A DNA stretch of 32,607 nt from JALYRV01 sp036675475 (GCA_036675475.1 JAKFEY010000017.1:1-32607), one strand, 5' to 3'; positions 8,517-18,076 are shown, counted from the stretch's first letter. Program-made: numbers and translations. Notes: generated by a model from the sequence alone, not told the origin.

Positions 8517-9752
8517 ATGACCGATTCACTGCGGCTGAAACTCGACGAAGAAGGACGCCTCGGCGCGCGGATCAAGGTGATCGGCGTCGGCGGCGGCGGC
8601 AGCAACGCCGTGAACCGCATGGTGCAGGCCGGCCTCGACGGCGTGGAGTTCCTCGTCGCCAACACGGACGTGCAGGCGCTGGCCATGAACGCGGCGCCGG
8701 TCAAGATTCAGATCGGCGGCAAGCTGACCAAGGGGCTCGGCGCGGGCGCCGACCCGAACGTCGGCCGGCAGGCCGCGCTCGAAGACACCGACAAGCTGAT
8801 CGAAGCCATCGACGGCGCCGACATGGTGTTTGTGACCACCGGCCTCGGCGGCGGCACCGGCACCGGCGCCGCGCCGGTCATCGCCAGCCTGGCCAGCGAG
8901 CTCGGCGCCCTCACCATCGCCGTCGTCACCAAGCCGTTCAAGTTTGAAGGCCGCAAGCGGCTGACGCAGGCCGAGCGCGGCCTCGCGGAGCTGCGCGAAG
9001 CGGTGGACACGGTCATCACGATTCCGAACGAGCGGCTGCTCGCCACCATCGCGCGGCAAACCGCGCTCGTCGACGCGTTCGCGACGGCGGACGATGTGCT
9101 GCGGCAGGCGATTCAGGGCATCTCCGACCTGATTCTGGTGCCGGGGCTCATCAACCTCGACTTCGCCGACGTCAAGACGATCATGTCGCACATGGGCCTG
9201 GCCATCATGGGCACGGGCACCGCATCGGGCGAGACGCGCGCGATTGACGCGGCGAACGCCGCGATTTCGAGCCCGCTGCTCGAAGACGCGTCGGTGCGCG
9301 GCGCGCGCGGCGTGATCATCAACGTCACCGGCGGCCACGACATGTCGCTCATCGAGGTGAGCGAAGCGTCGGCCATCATCCAGGAAGCGGCCCACGAAGA
9401 CGCCAACATCATTTTCGGCGCGGTGGTCGATCCGAAGATGGAAGGCCGCGTGAAGATCACGGTAATTGCGACCGGCTTCGACAAGCCGGCGGCCGGCATG
9501 CAGCCGTCGGCGAGCGCCGCGCCGACACCGGTGGACCTGCAGAGCTACGCGTCCTGGAAGCAGCAGGTGGACGAGCCCGTCGCCGTGAATGGCGGTTCGC
9601 GACTGTCGGGCTTCTCACTCACGCGCAGGCCTGTGGTGGAGCTTCCAATCGCGCCGGCCGTCACAGCGACGGGCGACTCGGGGCCGGGCGCCGAGTTCGA
9701 GCCGGTGTCCGAGCTCGACGTGCCCGCGTTCCTGCGCCGTCAGGGCGAGTGA
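8517..9752 (+). CDS. ftsZ: Cell division protein FtsZ
   Basis: Tubulin-like GTPase that forms the Z ring. It has 411 residues. The GTPase N-terminal motif IKVIGVGGGGSNAVNRM is at residues 19-35, and the tubulin signature GGGTGTGAAP starts near residue 111. The synergy loop contains NLDFADVKTIM, with the catalytic aspartate. A variable linker (about 325-395) leads to the conserved C-terminal peptide LDVPAFLRRQ, which binds FtsA. AGGAG lies 6 nt before the ATG. ftsZ ends the dcw cluster here, and an inverted repeat follows about 30 bp downstream. Confidence 0.98.
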   Translation: MTDSLRLKLDEEGRLGARIKVIGVGGGGSNAVNRMVQAGLDGVEFLVANTDVQALAMNAAPVKIQIGGKLTKGLGAGADPNVGRQAALEDTDKLIEAIDGADMVFVTTGLGGGTGTGAAPVIASLASELGALTIAVVTKPFKFEGRKRLTQAERGLAELREAVDTVITIPNERLLATIARQTALVDAFATADDVLRQAIQGISDLILVPGLINLDFADVKTIMSHMGLAIMGTGTASGETRAIDAANAAISSPLLEDASVRGARGVIINVTGGHDMSLIEVSEASAIIQEAAHEDANIIFGAVVDPKMEGRVKITVIATGFDKPAAGMQPSASAAPTPVDLQSYASWKQQVDEPVAVNGGSRLSGFSLTRRPVVELPIAPAVTATGDSGPGAEFEPVSELDVPAFLRRQGE

Positions 9753-9781
9753 TACAGTAAGAAGATCCACGGCCGCCGTGA

Positions 9782-9800
9782 GCGCCTCCTGTGGAGGCGC
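9782..9800. terminator. Hairpin downstream of ftsZ
   Basis: GCGCCTCC (9782-9789) and GGAGGCGC (9793-9800) form a perfect 8-bp stem with a 3-nt loop, 30 bp after the ftsZ stop. A short ATTTC follows rather than a U tract, so it is a weak intrinsic terminator at best. It could instead be an mRNA-stabilising or repeat-type hairpin. It overlaps the outermost possible GTG start (9791) of the next gene. Confidence 0.45.
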
Positions 9801-9826
9801 ATTTCGCGGATGGATCCACCACTGCC

Positions 9827-11662
9827 GTGACCAACAGAGCGCACCACACGACCCGCCGCCGATCGGAAGCCCCCAGGGACCGATCGGGCCCCTACGATCC
9901 GCGGAAGGCCGCCATCGAGACGCTCGGCCGCGAGGTCGGGTACATCTCGAAGCCCCACGCCGGACGGCTCCGCGTCGCGCTCTGCTTTCCCAACACCTAT
10001 TTCGTCGGGATGTCGAACCTCGGCCTCCAGACGGTGTACCGCCTGTTCAACGCCCGCGAGGACGTGGTGTGCGAGCGCGTGTTCCTGCCGCCGAAGCAGG
10101 AGCTGAAGGCGATGGGCGACCGCCGGCTGCCGCTCGTCTCGCTCGAGTCGCAGACGCCGGTCAACGACTTCGACGTGTTCGCGTTTTCGGTGTCGTTCGA
10201 GTGGGACTACACCAACGTGCTCACGATGCTGGGCCTCGCCAACATTCCCGTGTTCGCGAAAGACCGCACCGCCAGGCATCCCCTGATCGTGATCGGCGGG
10301 GCCGTGACGTTCGTGAATCCGGAACCGCTGGCGCTGTTCGCGGACGTGATCGCGGCAGGCGAGGGCGAAGTGCTGGTGCCGGCGCTGGCCGATGCCCTGC
10401 GCGGGCGGACGCACGAGGGCCACGCCGGGCGCGACGCGGCGCTGCGCGAGCTGACCACCCAGCGCGGCTTCTACATCCCGTCGTTCTATGACGTGCGCTA
10501 CGCGGAGGAAGGCCACATCCTCGCGTTCGAGCCGAAGGCCGGCACCGGCGCGCCGCCGATCGTGCGCAAGGCCGCCGTGCGCACCACCGAGGCGCTCGAC
10601 CCGCCGGCCACCACCATCTTCACGCCCGACACCGAGTTCGGCTCGCGCTTCCTCGTGGAAGTGGTGCGCGGCTGCGCCAACCTGTGCCGGTTCTGCTGGG
10701 CGGGCTACAACTATCTGCCCGTCCGCGCCTTTCCCGCCGAGCGCATCCTGGCGCTCGCCGAAGCCGCGAAGCCGTACTCGTCGAAGGCCGGCCTCGTGTC
10801 GATTGCGCTCTGCGATCACCCGCAGATCGAGCAGATTCTCGACGGGCTGGCCGGCATGGGCTATTCGATCAGCCCCGCCTCGCTTCGCCTCGACGACCTC
10901 ACGCCCGGCATCGTGCGCCGCCTGAAAGAGAGCGGCGAGAAGTCGCTGACGATCGCACCCGAAACCGGCTCGGACCGGCTGCGCCGCGTGATCAACAAGA
11001 CGGTGACCAACGACGAGATTCTGGCCGCGGCCGACATGATCTTCTCGGAAGGCATCGAGAACCTGAAGCTGTACTTCATGATCGGCCTGCCGACCGAAAC
11101 CGACGAGGACCTGCAGGCGATTCGCGACCTCACCCTGCAGCTGCACGAGCGCCTGCTGGCGCACGCGCGCGAGCGGGGCCGCATCGGCCGCATCATCGCC
11201 AGCGTCAATCCGCTGGTGCCGAAGCCCGGCACCGCGTACCAGTGGCTGGCGATGGATCGGCCCGACGTGATCGACCGGAAGATCCGCCGCATGCGCGAGC
11301 TGACCGCCGGCGTCGACAACGTGTACTTCAACATCAAGTCGGAGCGTCATTCGTTTTACCAGGCCCTCATGTCACTCGGCGACCGCCGCGTCGCGCCCGC
11401 CATCGTGGCCGCCGAGCGCAACGGCGGCAACTGGCGCGCGGCCGTGGCCGAAGCCGGCGTCGACGCCGAGTTCTTCGTGTTCCGCGATCGGCAGGCCGAC
11501 CCCGTGCTGCCCTGGGACATCATCGACGGCGGGCAGCGCTCCACCTTCTTCCGCAACGAGCTCGACAAGGCCATGAAGGCCGAGTGGACCCTGCCGGCCA
11601 AACGCGCGCGCGAAAACCAGAAACTCGTGGATGCCATCTCCACCGAGCGAGAAGCGCACTAG
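9827..11662 (+). CDS. B12-binding-domain radical SAM protein (TIGR03960-like)
   Basis: Predicted cytoplasmic iron-sulfur enzyme that cleaves S-adenosylmethionine; the substrate of this family is unknown. The N-terminal part (VALCFPNTYFVGMSNLGLQTVY, then the alternating beta-alpha region up to about residue 170) resembles a B12-binding Rossmann fold. The cluster motif CxxxCxxC (CANLCRFC) is near residue 283. Downstream are SIALCDHPQIEQIL, the SAM-binding segment TIAPETGSDRLR, and YFMIGLPTETDEDL. The length, about 611, fits the long family form. The start is uncertain: GTG 9827 and GTG 9791 are in frame, and 9791 lies inside a hairpin, so I prefer 9827. The DUF2344 partner and RNase E/G that often accompany this family are not adjacent. 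The 3' end overlaps the opposite-strand neighbour by CTAG. Confidence 0.85.
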   Translation: MTNRAHHTTRRRSEAPRDRSGPYDPRKAAIETLGREVGYISKPHAGRLRVALCFPNTYFVGMSNLGLQTVYRLFNAREDVVCERVFLPPKQELKAMGDRRLPLVSLESQTPVNDFDVFAFSVSFEWDYTNVLTMLGLANIPVFAKDRTARHPLIVIGGAVTFVNPEPLALFADVIAAGEGEVLVPALADALRGRTHEGHAGRDAALRELTTQRGFYIPSFYDVRYAEEGHILAFEPKAGTGAPPIVRKAAVRTTEALDPPATTIFTPDTEFGSRFLVEVVRGCANLCRFCWAGYNYLPVRAFPAERILALAEAAKPYSSKAGLVSIALCDHPQIEQILDGLAGMGYSISPASLRLDDLTPGIVRRLKESGEKSLTIAPETGSDRLRRVINKTVTNDEILAAADMIFSEGIENLKLYFMIGLPTETDEDLQAIRDLTLQLHERLLAHARERGRIGRIIASVNPLVPKPGTAYQWLAMDRPDVIDRKIRRMRELTAGVDNVYFNIKSERHSFYQALMSLGDRRVAPAIVAAERNGGNWRAAVAEAGVDAEFFVFRDRQADPVLPWDIIDGGQRSTFFRNELDKAMKAEWTLPAKRARENQKLVDAISTEREAH

Positions 11663-11955
11663 GCCACGGCCGTTTCGGTGGCAAACGCGCCGTAGGCCTC
11701 GAGAATGCGATCGCGCAACTGCTCGTGCGCGGCCGTGTCGCCGATCGGACGCAGCAGCGCATAACTGCGCCGCTCGCCGTTGACCGAGTAGCTGCGCGCC
11801 GGGAACGTGACGTTGCGGCCGCCACGCTTGCCTTCCCAGACGCCAAACCCAATCAGCTTGAGGCCGGCCAGCGGACCGCTCACGAAGTGCAGCTCGGCAT
11901 CCGCCAGCTTTCCCGCGGGCGTGCCCTTGTCATTCAGAACGAATTTCACTTCCAT
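11659..11955 (-). CDS. Small SpoVG-like protein
   Basis: 98-residue soluble protein. I chose the ATG at 11955 because GGAG lies 7 nt upstream; an in-frame ATG at 11967 overlaps that ribosome site. The fold pattern resembles SpoVG. It has a short strand pair at the N-terminus (MEVKFVLNDKG, KLADAELHF), a GLKLIGFGVWEGKRG strand-loop, the FPARSY segment, and a C-terminal helix with LRDRILEAY that aligns by eye with the NEYHRL end of SpoVG. SpoVG proteins bind nucleic acid and act as regulators. The match is by pattern only, so a family of unknown function is equally possible. It converges on the radical SAM gene with a 4-bp CTAG stop overlap. Confidence 0.6.
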   Translation of the reverse strand: MEVKFVLNDKGTPAGKLADAELHFVSGPLAGLKLIGFGVWEGKRGGRNVTFPARSYSVNGERRSYALLRPIGDTAAHEQLRDRILEAYGAFATETAVA

Positions 11956-11970
11956 AGAAGGCTCCATTCA

Positions 11971-12010
11971 GGCGCTGGGCGCCAGGCCCTGGGCCCTGGG
12001 CTTCAAGGCC
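11971..12010. repeat. GC-rich palindromic low-complexity spacer
   Basis: The spacer between the SpoVG-like gene and pgeF opens with GGCGC-TGG-GCGCC (11971-11983) and near-tandem GGGCCCTGG units. A 14-mer here (11977-11990) recurs exactly at 12931-12944, at the pgeF/rnhA junction. The rest of the spacer up to 12133 shows no clear promoter. Confidence 0.45.
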
Positions 12011-12133
12011 CGGCGATTCGCGAAGCGACAGGGCAAACGGCGCGCCGGGCCGGGCGCGGCAGCTCGCGAGACTGGAAGCCGCTGAGCAGACTGAGGTTGT
12101 GCCGAGCGGTTCCGGCGTCTCTTTCCGCCGCAC

Positions 12134-12925
12134 ATGGGAAAATGGCAACCGGCGTTGCGCATGAATCCCGACTTCCACTCGACCATCGTCAATGCCCGTG
12201 AGTATTTGGAGTGCGGGCCGCTGGCGGCGCGCGCGCGGCACCTGTTCTCGACGCGTCAACTGGAGTTGCCGGCGGACTTTGCGCTGAGACGCCACAACAT
12301 CGAGGTGTTTGCGACGGACCTTGGCGTGGCGCCGGAGCAGTTGATGCGCGCGCGGCAGGTGCACGGCCGGCATGTACTCGTGATCGAAGATGCCGGCCAG
12401 ACGCCGGCCGGATCGGTGGACGCCGACGCCGTGGTGAGCGCGGTTTCCGACACCGCATGCGCGGTGCAGATCGCCGACTGTGTGCCGATTCTGATCGCCG
12501 GCGAGGGACATGCGGTTGGCGCGGTGCATGCGGGATGGCGCGGCACGGCGGCGGGCGTGGCGGCGGAAGCGGTGCGCGCGCTCGCGCGGCTGGGCGCCGC
12601 GGCGTCAACCCTGGTTGCGGCGCTGGGCCCGTCGATCGGGCCGTGCTGCTATCAGGTGGACGCGCGCGTGCGCGACGTGTTCGCGGCGTCGCCCCTCTGG
12701 GGCCTTGCGGAAGACGCGTTCACCGCCGACGGGGAAGGGCACTGGCGGCTGGATGTGTCGCGGATCAATCGCCGCATCCTGGAAGACGCCGGCGTGCCTC
12801 CAGCGAGCATCCACGAGTCGCGGCTCTGCACCGCATGCGATCTGCAGCGGTTTTATTCGTACCGGGCGGAAGGGGCAGGAACGGGCCGCTTGATTGCCGG
12901 CATCGTGGCGGGCGGTGGGCGCTAG
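12134..12925 (+). CDS. pgeF: PgeF/YfiH-family purine nucleoside phosphorylase-type protein (multicopper-oxidase fold)
   Basis: Member of the YfiH/LACC1/PgeF family. Members act on purine nucleosides in vitro, and E. coli PgeF clears misincorporated L-Ser-containing peptidoglycan precursor. The 263 residues carry the three zinc ligands of the family: His77 in RQVHG, Cys116 in QIADCVP, and His132 in VHAGWRG. The GPCCYQV motif and C-terminal NRRILEDAGV and CTACDLQRFYSYR are also present. An ATG at 12161 is a plausible shorter start. The peptidoglycan link agrees with the dcw genes nearby, but the gene is not in that operon. Its stop overlaps the rnhA stop (CTAG, 12922-12925) inside a GC-rich repeat. 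Confidence 0.9.
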   Translation: MGKWQPALRMNPDFHSTIVNAREYLECGPLAARARHLFSTRQLELPADFALRRHNIEVFATDLGVAPEQLMRARQVHGRHVLVIEDAGQTPAGSVDADAVVSAVSDTACAVQIADCVPILIAGEGHAVGAVHAGWRGTAAGVAAEAVRALARLGAAASTLVAALGPSIGPCCYQVDARVRDVFAASPLWGLAEDAFTADGEGHWRLDVSRINRRILEDAGVPPASIHESRLCTACDLQRFYSYRAEGAGTGRLIAGIVAGGGR

Positions 12926-13368
12926 GCTCCGGGCGCCAGGCCCTTCTCAGCCTCGTCCATCCCGAGGTTCGACAGCGCGTCGGCCTTCTTGTTGTGCTCG
13001 CGCCGCACGTGTTCGAACACCACGCGATCGAGCTCGGTGATGAGCAGCCGCGCGCGCGCCGCCAGCGGCTTCAGCCCGTCATTCTTGATCTTGTATTCGC
13101 CGCGCATCTGCTTGACCAGCAGCTCCGAGTCGGCGCGCACGTGCACCTCGCGATGGCCGTGATCGACGGCCCACGTCAGCGCCGCCAGCAGCCCGTTGTA
13201 TTCGGCGACGTTGTTGGTGGCGATGCCCAGGCCCCCGTGCAGCTCGGCGAGCACGTTCCCGTCGCTATCCTCGATGTGCGCGCCATAGCCTGCCGGCCCG
13301 GGATTGCCCCGCGCCCCGCCATCAATCCAGACGTTGATGCGCGATGAAGGGAAAAGGTTCAAGGTCAT
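12922..13368 (-). CDS. rnhA: Ribonuclease HI family protein
   Basis: Endonuclease that cuts RNA in RNA-DNA hybrids during replication and repair. With the ATG at 13368 the protein has 148 residues. The four acidic catalytic residues are visible: Asp16 in WIDGGARGNPGP, Glu56 in NNVAEYNGL, Asp80 in RADSELLVKQM, and Asp130 in NKKADALSN. The pattern is that of the shorter RNase HI class with the YKIKND segment, which in mycobacteria is fused to CobC (Rv2228c). The frame opens at a TTG at 13395 in low-complexity sequence, which I do not accept as the start. The zinc-ribbon gene lies 87 bp upstream on the same strand; the same neighbourhood is known from mycobacteria (Rv2228c-Rv2229c). Confidence 0.9.
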   Translation of the reverse strand: MTLNLFPSSRINVWIDGGARGNPGPAGYGAHIEDSDGNVLAELHGGLGIATNNVAEYNGLLAALTWAVDHGHREVHVRADSELLVKQMRGEYKIKNDGLKPLAARARLLITELDRVVFEHVRREHNKKADALSNLGMDEAEKGLAPGA

Positions 13369-13482
13369 AGGGGAAAGGGGACGCAAGGGACGCAAGGGGA
13401 CAGGGGCAAGGATACAGGGTCAAGGAAGCAGGCGGCAGGTCTTGCCCCTTCGTTGTTATCCCTCCGACCTTTCCGACCCTGT
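13369..13482. repeat. Purine-rich repeat spacer between zinc-ribbon gene and rnhA
   Basis: The spacer and the last codons of the upstream gene are low-complexity. There is a 9-bp tandem (ACGCAAGGG twice, 13381-13398), a 9-bp inverted pair (13402-13410 with 13441-13449), and an 8-bp inverted pair (13414-13421 with 13475-13482). The outer pair reaches into the zinc-ribbon gene. No transposase and no clear promoter are seen. Confidence 0.5.
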
Positions 13483-14238
13483 GCCCTCTGCCCTTTGACC
13501 TGTAACCTGCGCATTCTCAGCTGGCGCCGGAGGCGCCACGTAGTAGAGGATGCGCTGGCAGTTGTCGCACTGGCGGATCTGATCGTTGCGGCGGATTTCG
13601 GAGAACACCTGCGGGCGCAGGCGCACGCGGCATTCGGTGCAGAGGCCGTCGGCGGCCTGCACCACCGCCACCGTCTTGCGATTCTTCACGAGGCCGTCGA
13701 AGATGATCAGCGCGCGCGGGTCTTCGATCTGTGCCGCCAGCGCCGCGCGATCCGTGTCGAGCGCCGCGAGCCGCGTTTCCGCCCCGGTGCGCTCGGCGTC
13801 GAGCGCCGTCCGCGCGCTCGCGATTTCCGCTTCCGCCGCCTTCAGCACCGCCTCCTGCTGTTTCAGCGCCGCGGCCGCCGCATCCACATCATCCATGCGG
13901 AGGATGACCTGCTCCTGCCACTTGTCGACGTCGGCTTTGGCCGTGTCGATCTCGTGGAGCATCGCCTGATATTCCTTGTTCGTCTTGACGTTCTGCTGCT
14001 GGTCGCGGAATTTCGACAGCCTGGCTTCGGCGCCCGCCATCTCCTTTTCGGCGTTGCGCCGCTCGGTGGACACCGCCGCGTGATGCGCCTTCGCGGCCTC
14101 GAGCCCCGCCCGGGCCTCGCTGGCGCGGGCATCGAGGGCGGCCTGCCGCTGCGGCACCTCGCTCACCACCCGTGCCACCGCCGCCCGGTCCGTCTCGAGC
14201 TTCTGCAGGGTGATCAACCGTTCAAGATCTGGCAGCAC
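13456..14238 (-). CDS. Coiled-coil protein with C-terminal C4 zinc ribbon (zf-RING_7 type)
   Basis: 260-residue protein of the zf-RING_7/CdsZ-like family, often found next to rnhA. Residues about 5-175 are alanine- and charge-rich heptads predicted to form a long antiparallel coiled coil (family hallmark NKEYQAMLHEI near 87-97). The zinc ribbon uses Cys200 and Cys203 (LCTECRVRL) and Cys224 and Cys227 (QCDNCQRILYY). Its exact role is unclear; nucleic-acid binding is usually proposed. The start is a GTG at 14238 with GAGG 4 nt upstream. The last 20 or so residues (ENAQVTGQRAEG...) are encoded by repeat-like purine-rich sequence, suggesting the original C-terminus ended soon after the ILYY strand. 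Confidence 0.85.
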   Translation of the reverse strand: MLPDLERLITLQKLETDRAAVARVVSEVPQRQAALDARASEARAGLEAAKAHHAAVSTERRNAEKEMAGAEARLSKFRDQQQNVKTNKEYQAMLHEIDTAKADVDKWQEQVILRMDDVDAAAAALKQQEAVLKAAEAEIASARTALDAERTGAETRLAALDTDRAALAAQIEDPRALIIFDGLVKNRKTVAVVQAADGLCTECRVRLRPQVFSEIRRNDQIRQCDNCQRILYYVAPPAPAENAQVTGQRAEGTGSERSEG

Positions 14239-14286
14239 TTGGCCTCAATCAATCTTCCTTTTCCACTTTCCATTTTCCAATAGATC

Positions 14287-14358
14287 TGGGCCCGCCAGGA
14301 TTCGAACCTGGAACTGACCGGTTATGAGCCGGCTGTTCTGCCGTTGAACTACAGGCCC
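14287..14358 (-). tRNA. tRNA with CAU anticodon (Met or lysidine-modified Ile)
   Basis: A 72-nt cloverleaf on the minus strand. The acceptor GGGCCTG pairs with CGGGCCC (one G-U). The D arm GTTC/GAAC has a short loop, and the anticodon stem GCCGG/CCGGT closes the loop CTCATAA. The T arm is CCAGG-TTCGAAT-CCTGG and the discriminator is A. CCA is not encoded. The first pair is G-C, so it is not the usual initiator with a mismatched 1-72 pair. Elongator Met versus tRNA-Ile2 (lysidine at the wobble base) cannot be told here. Confidence 0.93.
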
Positions 14359-14395
14359 ACAGGGGATTCTATCGGAGACGGGCGGGTGCGGGCAT

Positions 14396-14425
14396 GCACA
14401 TGCCGGCGGAGAGGCCGGCATGTGC
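14396..14425. repeat. Perfect 12-bp hairpin between tRNA and rpoD
   Basis: GCACATGCCGGC (14396-14407) and GCCGGCATGTGC (14414-14425) are perfect reverse complements around a 6-nt loop GGAGAG. It lies in the spacer between the rpoD 3' end and the tRNA 5' end. No T tract follows on either strand. It may act as a processing or mRNA-end structure, or be a dispersed palindrome. Confidence 0.6.
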
Positions 14426-14454
14426 GTCAGGGATGTGAGGGCGAGGGGCGGCAC

Positions 14455-14472
14455 GCAGGCCTGAAGGCCTGC
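14455..14472 (-). terminator. Palindrome at the rpoD 3' end (REP-like or terminator hairpin)
   Basis: GCAGGCCT-GA-AGGCCTGC forms an 8-bp stem one base beyond the rpoD stop (14474-14476). No U run follows. From memory, similar GCAGGCCT..AGGCCTGC palindromes are frequent in acidobacterial spacers, so a dispersed REP-like repeat is as likely as a terminator. Confidence 0.5.
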
Positions 14473-14473
14473 G

Positions 14474-16189
<1,716 letters not shown>

Positions 16190-16223
16190 GCTTGTACCCC
16201 TGTCTGCTCGTCTGCAATAACCG

Positions 16224-18002
16224 TCACCCGTTCAGCTCTTCGAGCTTCCGGAGGAGGATCATCTTTCGTTCCCAGAGCGTCCGGAGTTCGGCGCTGGTGC
16301 CCGACCCCGTCCCGGCGGCCTCGCCGGAGCTCTGCAGTTTGTCTATCAGTTCCTGAACTTCCGACCGTTCCCGGTCGATGCGCAGCCGCCGCAGCGTCTG
16401 CGCGCAATCCCCGGCCGGGGCCACCGCCGCCCCCGCGTTCGCCGCGCGCGCCACGAGCGCGCGCTCCTGCTCACTTAGACGCTCGGCGAGCAGCTTCGGT
16501 AAACCCGCCGCGCCGTTTTCCCCCAGCTCCCGGGCCATGCGCAGCACGTCGGCGCTCGCCAGCCCCTCGAAATCCTCATCGTCCAGCATCTGCAGCGCCT
16601 CGAGCCCCGCTTCCGGGTCGCGCGCCAGATACCAGAGCAGCCCCGATTCGGCAGGCCGCAGCGGCGTGCGCTGGCTCACCGCCGCCGGCAGCTCCGTGGT
16701 CTTGCGGACCGCCGCTTTCCGTATCTCCTGCCGGACGACGTCCTCGGTGATGCGGGCTTTGTGGGCCAGGCGGTCGGCAAACTGGTCGCGGGCCGCGGCA
16801 TCCGGAATCGTGGCGGCCACGGCCAGCATCTCGAGCAGAAACGCCCTGCGGCCGTCGGCCCGCGCCACGTTGTGCTTCGCGGCGGCCCGGTCGAGCAGGT
16901 AGTCGAGATACGGCTGCGAGCCGCGCAGGCGCTCCGCGTAGCCGGCCGCGCCCTCCGTCCTGACGAAAGTATCGGGATCCTGCCCCTCGGGCAGCAGGGC
17001 CACATTCACCTGAAACCCCTCGGCCACGAGCATCTCCGAGGAGCGGGCCGCTGCTCCCTGGCCGGCGGCATCAGGGTCGAAACTCAATATGATCTTCGAT
17101 GTGGCCCTCCGAAGCAACCGTCCCTGGGCGGGGGTGAGGGCCGTGCCGCTCGACGCCACCACATTCTGGATGCCCGCCTGCCACAGCTGGGCGAGGTCGA
17201 AATACCCCTCCACCAGCACCGCGAAGTTCTTCTGCCGGATCGCCGTCTTGCTCAAATGCAGGCCGTACAGCACCCGGCCCTTCGTGTAGAGGGGCGTTTC
17301 GGGCGAATTCAGGTACTTCGGGACCTGGTCCTTCTCGAGCGCCCGCCCGCCAAAGGCGATGACCGGGCCCGACTCCCGATGAATCGGGATCATCAGCCGG
17401 TTTCTGAACCGGTCCACGATCCGCCCATCGTCTCTCGCCATGGCGAGGCCGCTGCGGACGACGAGCTCCTTCGGGAAGCGCTCGAGGAGCTCAGGATTGA
17501 GGGCGTCCCTGGCCACCGCGGGCGCGTAGCCGTAACCGAATGCCTGGATCGTGTCGGCCGTCAGCCCGCGCTTCTCGACGTCCTCGCGTGCGCGCTTCGC
17601 GGCGGGCGAGTCGAAGTGCGCGCGATAGAACGCCGCGGCGATCTCGTGCATCTTCAGCATCGCCTCCCGCTCGGCGATCGCCGCTTCGTTCTCTTTCTGC
17701 CCCTCGGCCTCCGGCACGGCCATGCCGAATCGCCCGGCCAGCGTCTTGACGGCCTCGGCAAACCCCACGCGGTCGCGCAGCTCGACGAACTTGATCACGT
17801 CGCCGCCGACGCCGCAGCCGAAGCACTTGAAGAAGCCCTTGTCCGGATTGACGTTGAACGACGGCGTCTTCTCGCCGTGAAACGGGCAGAGGCCTTTGTA
17901 GGTCACGCCCATCTTGCGCAGCGGCACCGTGTCGCTCACGACCTGCACGATGTCGGCAACGGTCTTGAGCTCGTCGATGAAGGACGTGGGGAAGAGCGGC
18001 AT
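16224..18002 (-). CDS. dnaG: DNA primase DnaG
   Basis: Replicative primase that makes RNA primers at the fork. I chose the ATG at 18002 (592 residues, normal). The protein then starts MPLFPTSFIDELKTVADIV like its family. The same frame continues upstream to 18218, but that part is antisense to the ParA gene. The CHC2 zinc finger uses Cys39, His42, Cys60 and Cys63 (CPFHGEKTPSF, FKCFGCG). The RNA-polymerase core and TOPRIM domain follow, with VLVEGYFD and the metal-binding FDPDAAG. The C-terminal helicase-binding region ends near residue 592. It is transcribed into rpoD. Confidence 0.97.
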   Translation of the reverse strand: MPLFPTSFIDELKTVADIVQVVSDTVPLRKMGVTYKGLCPFHGEKTPSFNVNPDKGFFKCFGCGVGGDVIKFVELRDRVGFAEAVKTLAGRFGMAVPEAEGQKENEAAIAEREAMLKMHEIAAAFYRAHFDSPAAKRAREDVEKRGLTADTIQAFGYGYAPAVARDALNPELLERFPKELVVRSGLAMARDDGRIVDRFRNRLMIPIHRESGPVIAFGGRALEKDQVPKYLNSPETPLYTKGRVLYGLHLSKTAIRQKNFAVLVEGYFDLAQLWQAGIQNVVASSGTALTPAQGRLLRRATSKIILSFDPDAAGQGAAARSSEMLVAEGFQVNVALLPEGQDPDTFVRTEGAAGYAERLRGSQPYLDYLLDRAAAKHNVARADGRRAFLLEMLAVAATIPDAAARDQFADRLAHKARITEDVVRQEIRKAAVRKTTELPAAVSQRTPLRPAESGLLWYLARDPEAGLEALQMLDDEDFEGLASADVLRMARELGENGAAGLPKLLAERLSEQERALVARAANAGAAVAPAGDCAQTLRRLRIDRERSEVQELIDKLQSSGEAAGTGSGTSAELRTLWERKMILLRKLEELNG

Positions 18003-18076
18003 TCTCGATCGGTCTATTCGGCGGGGCGCCGCCTTCGACAGTAACACGGCGCGCCCCGGCGCGGACGAGCTTCGGG

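Noticed and set aside
13381..13398. Possible CRISPR-type repeat
   Set aside because: Only two 9-bp units without spacers; no cas genes anywhere in the window.
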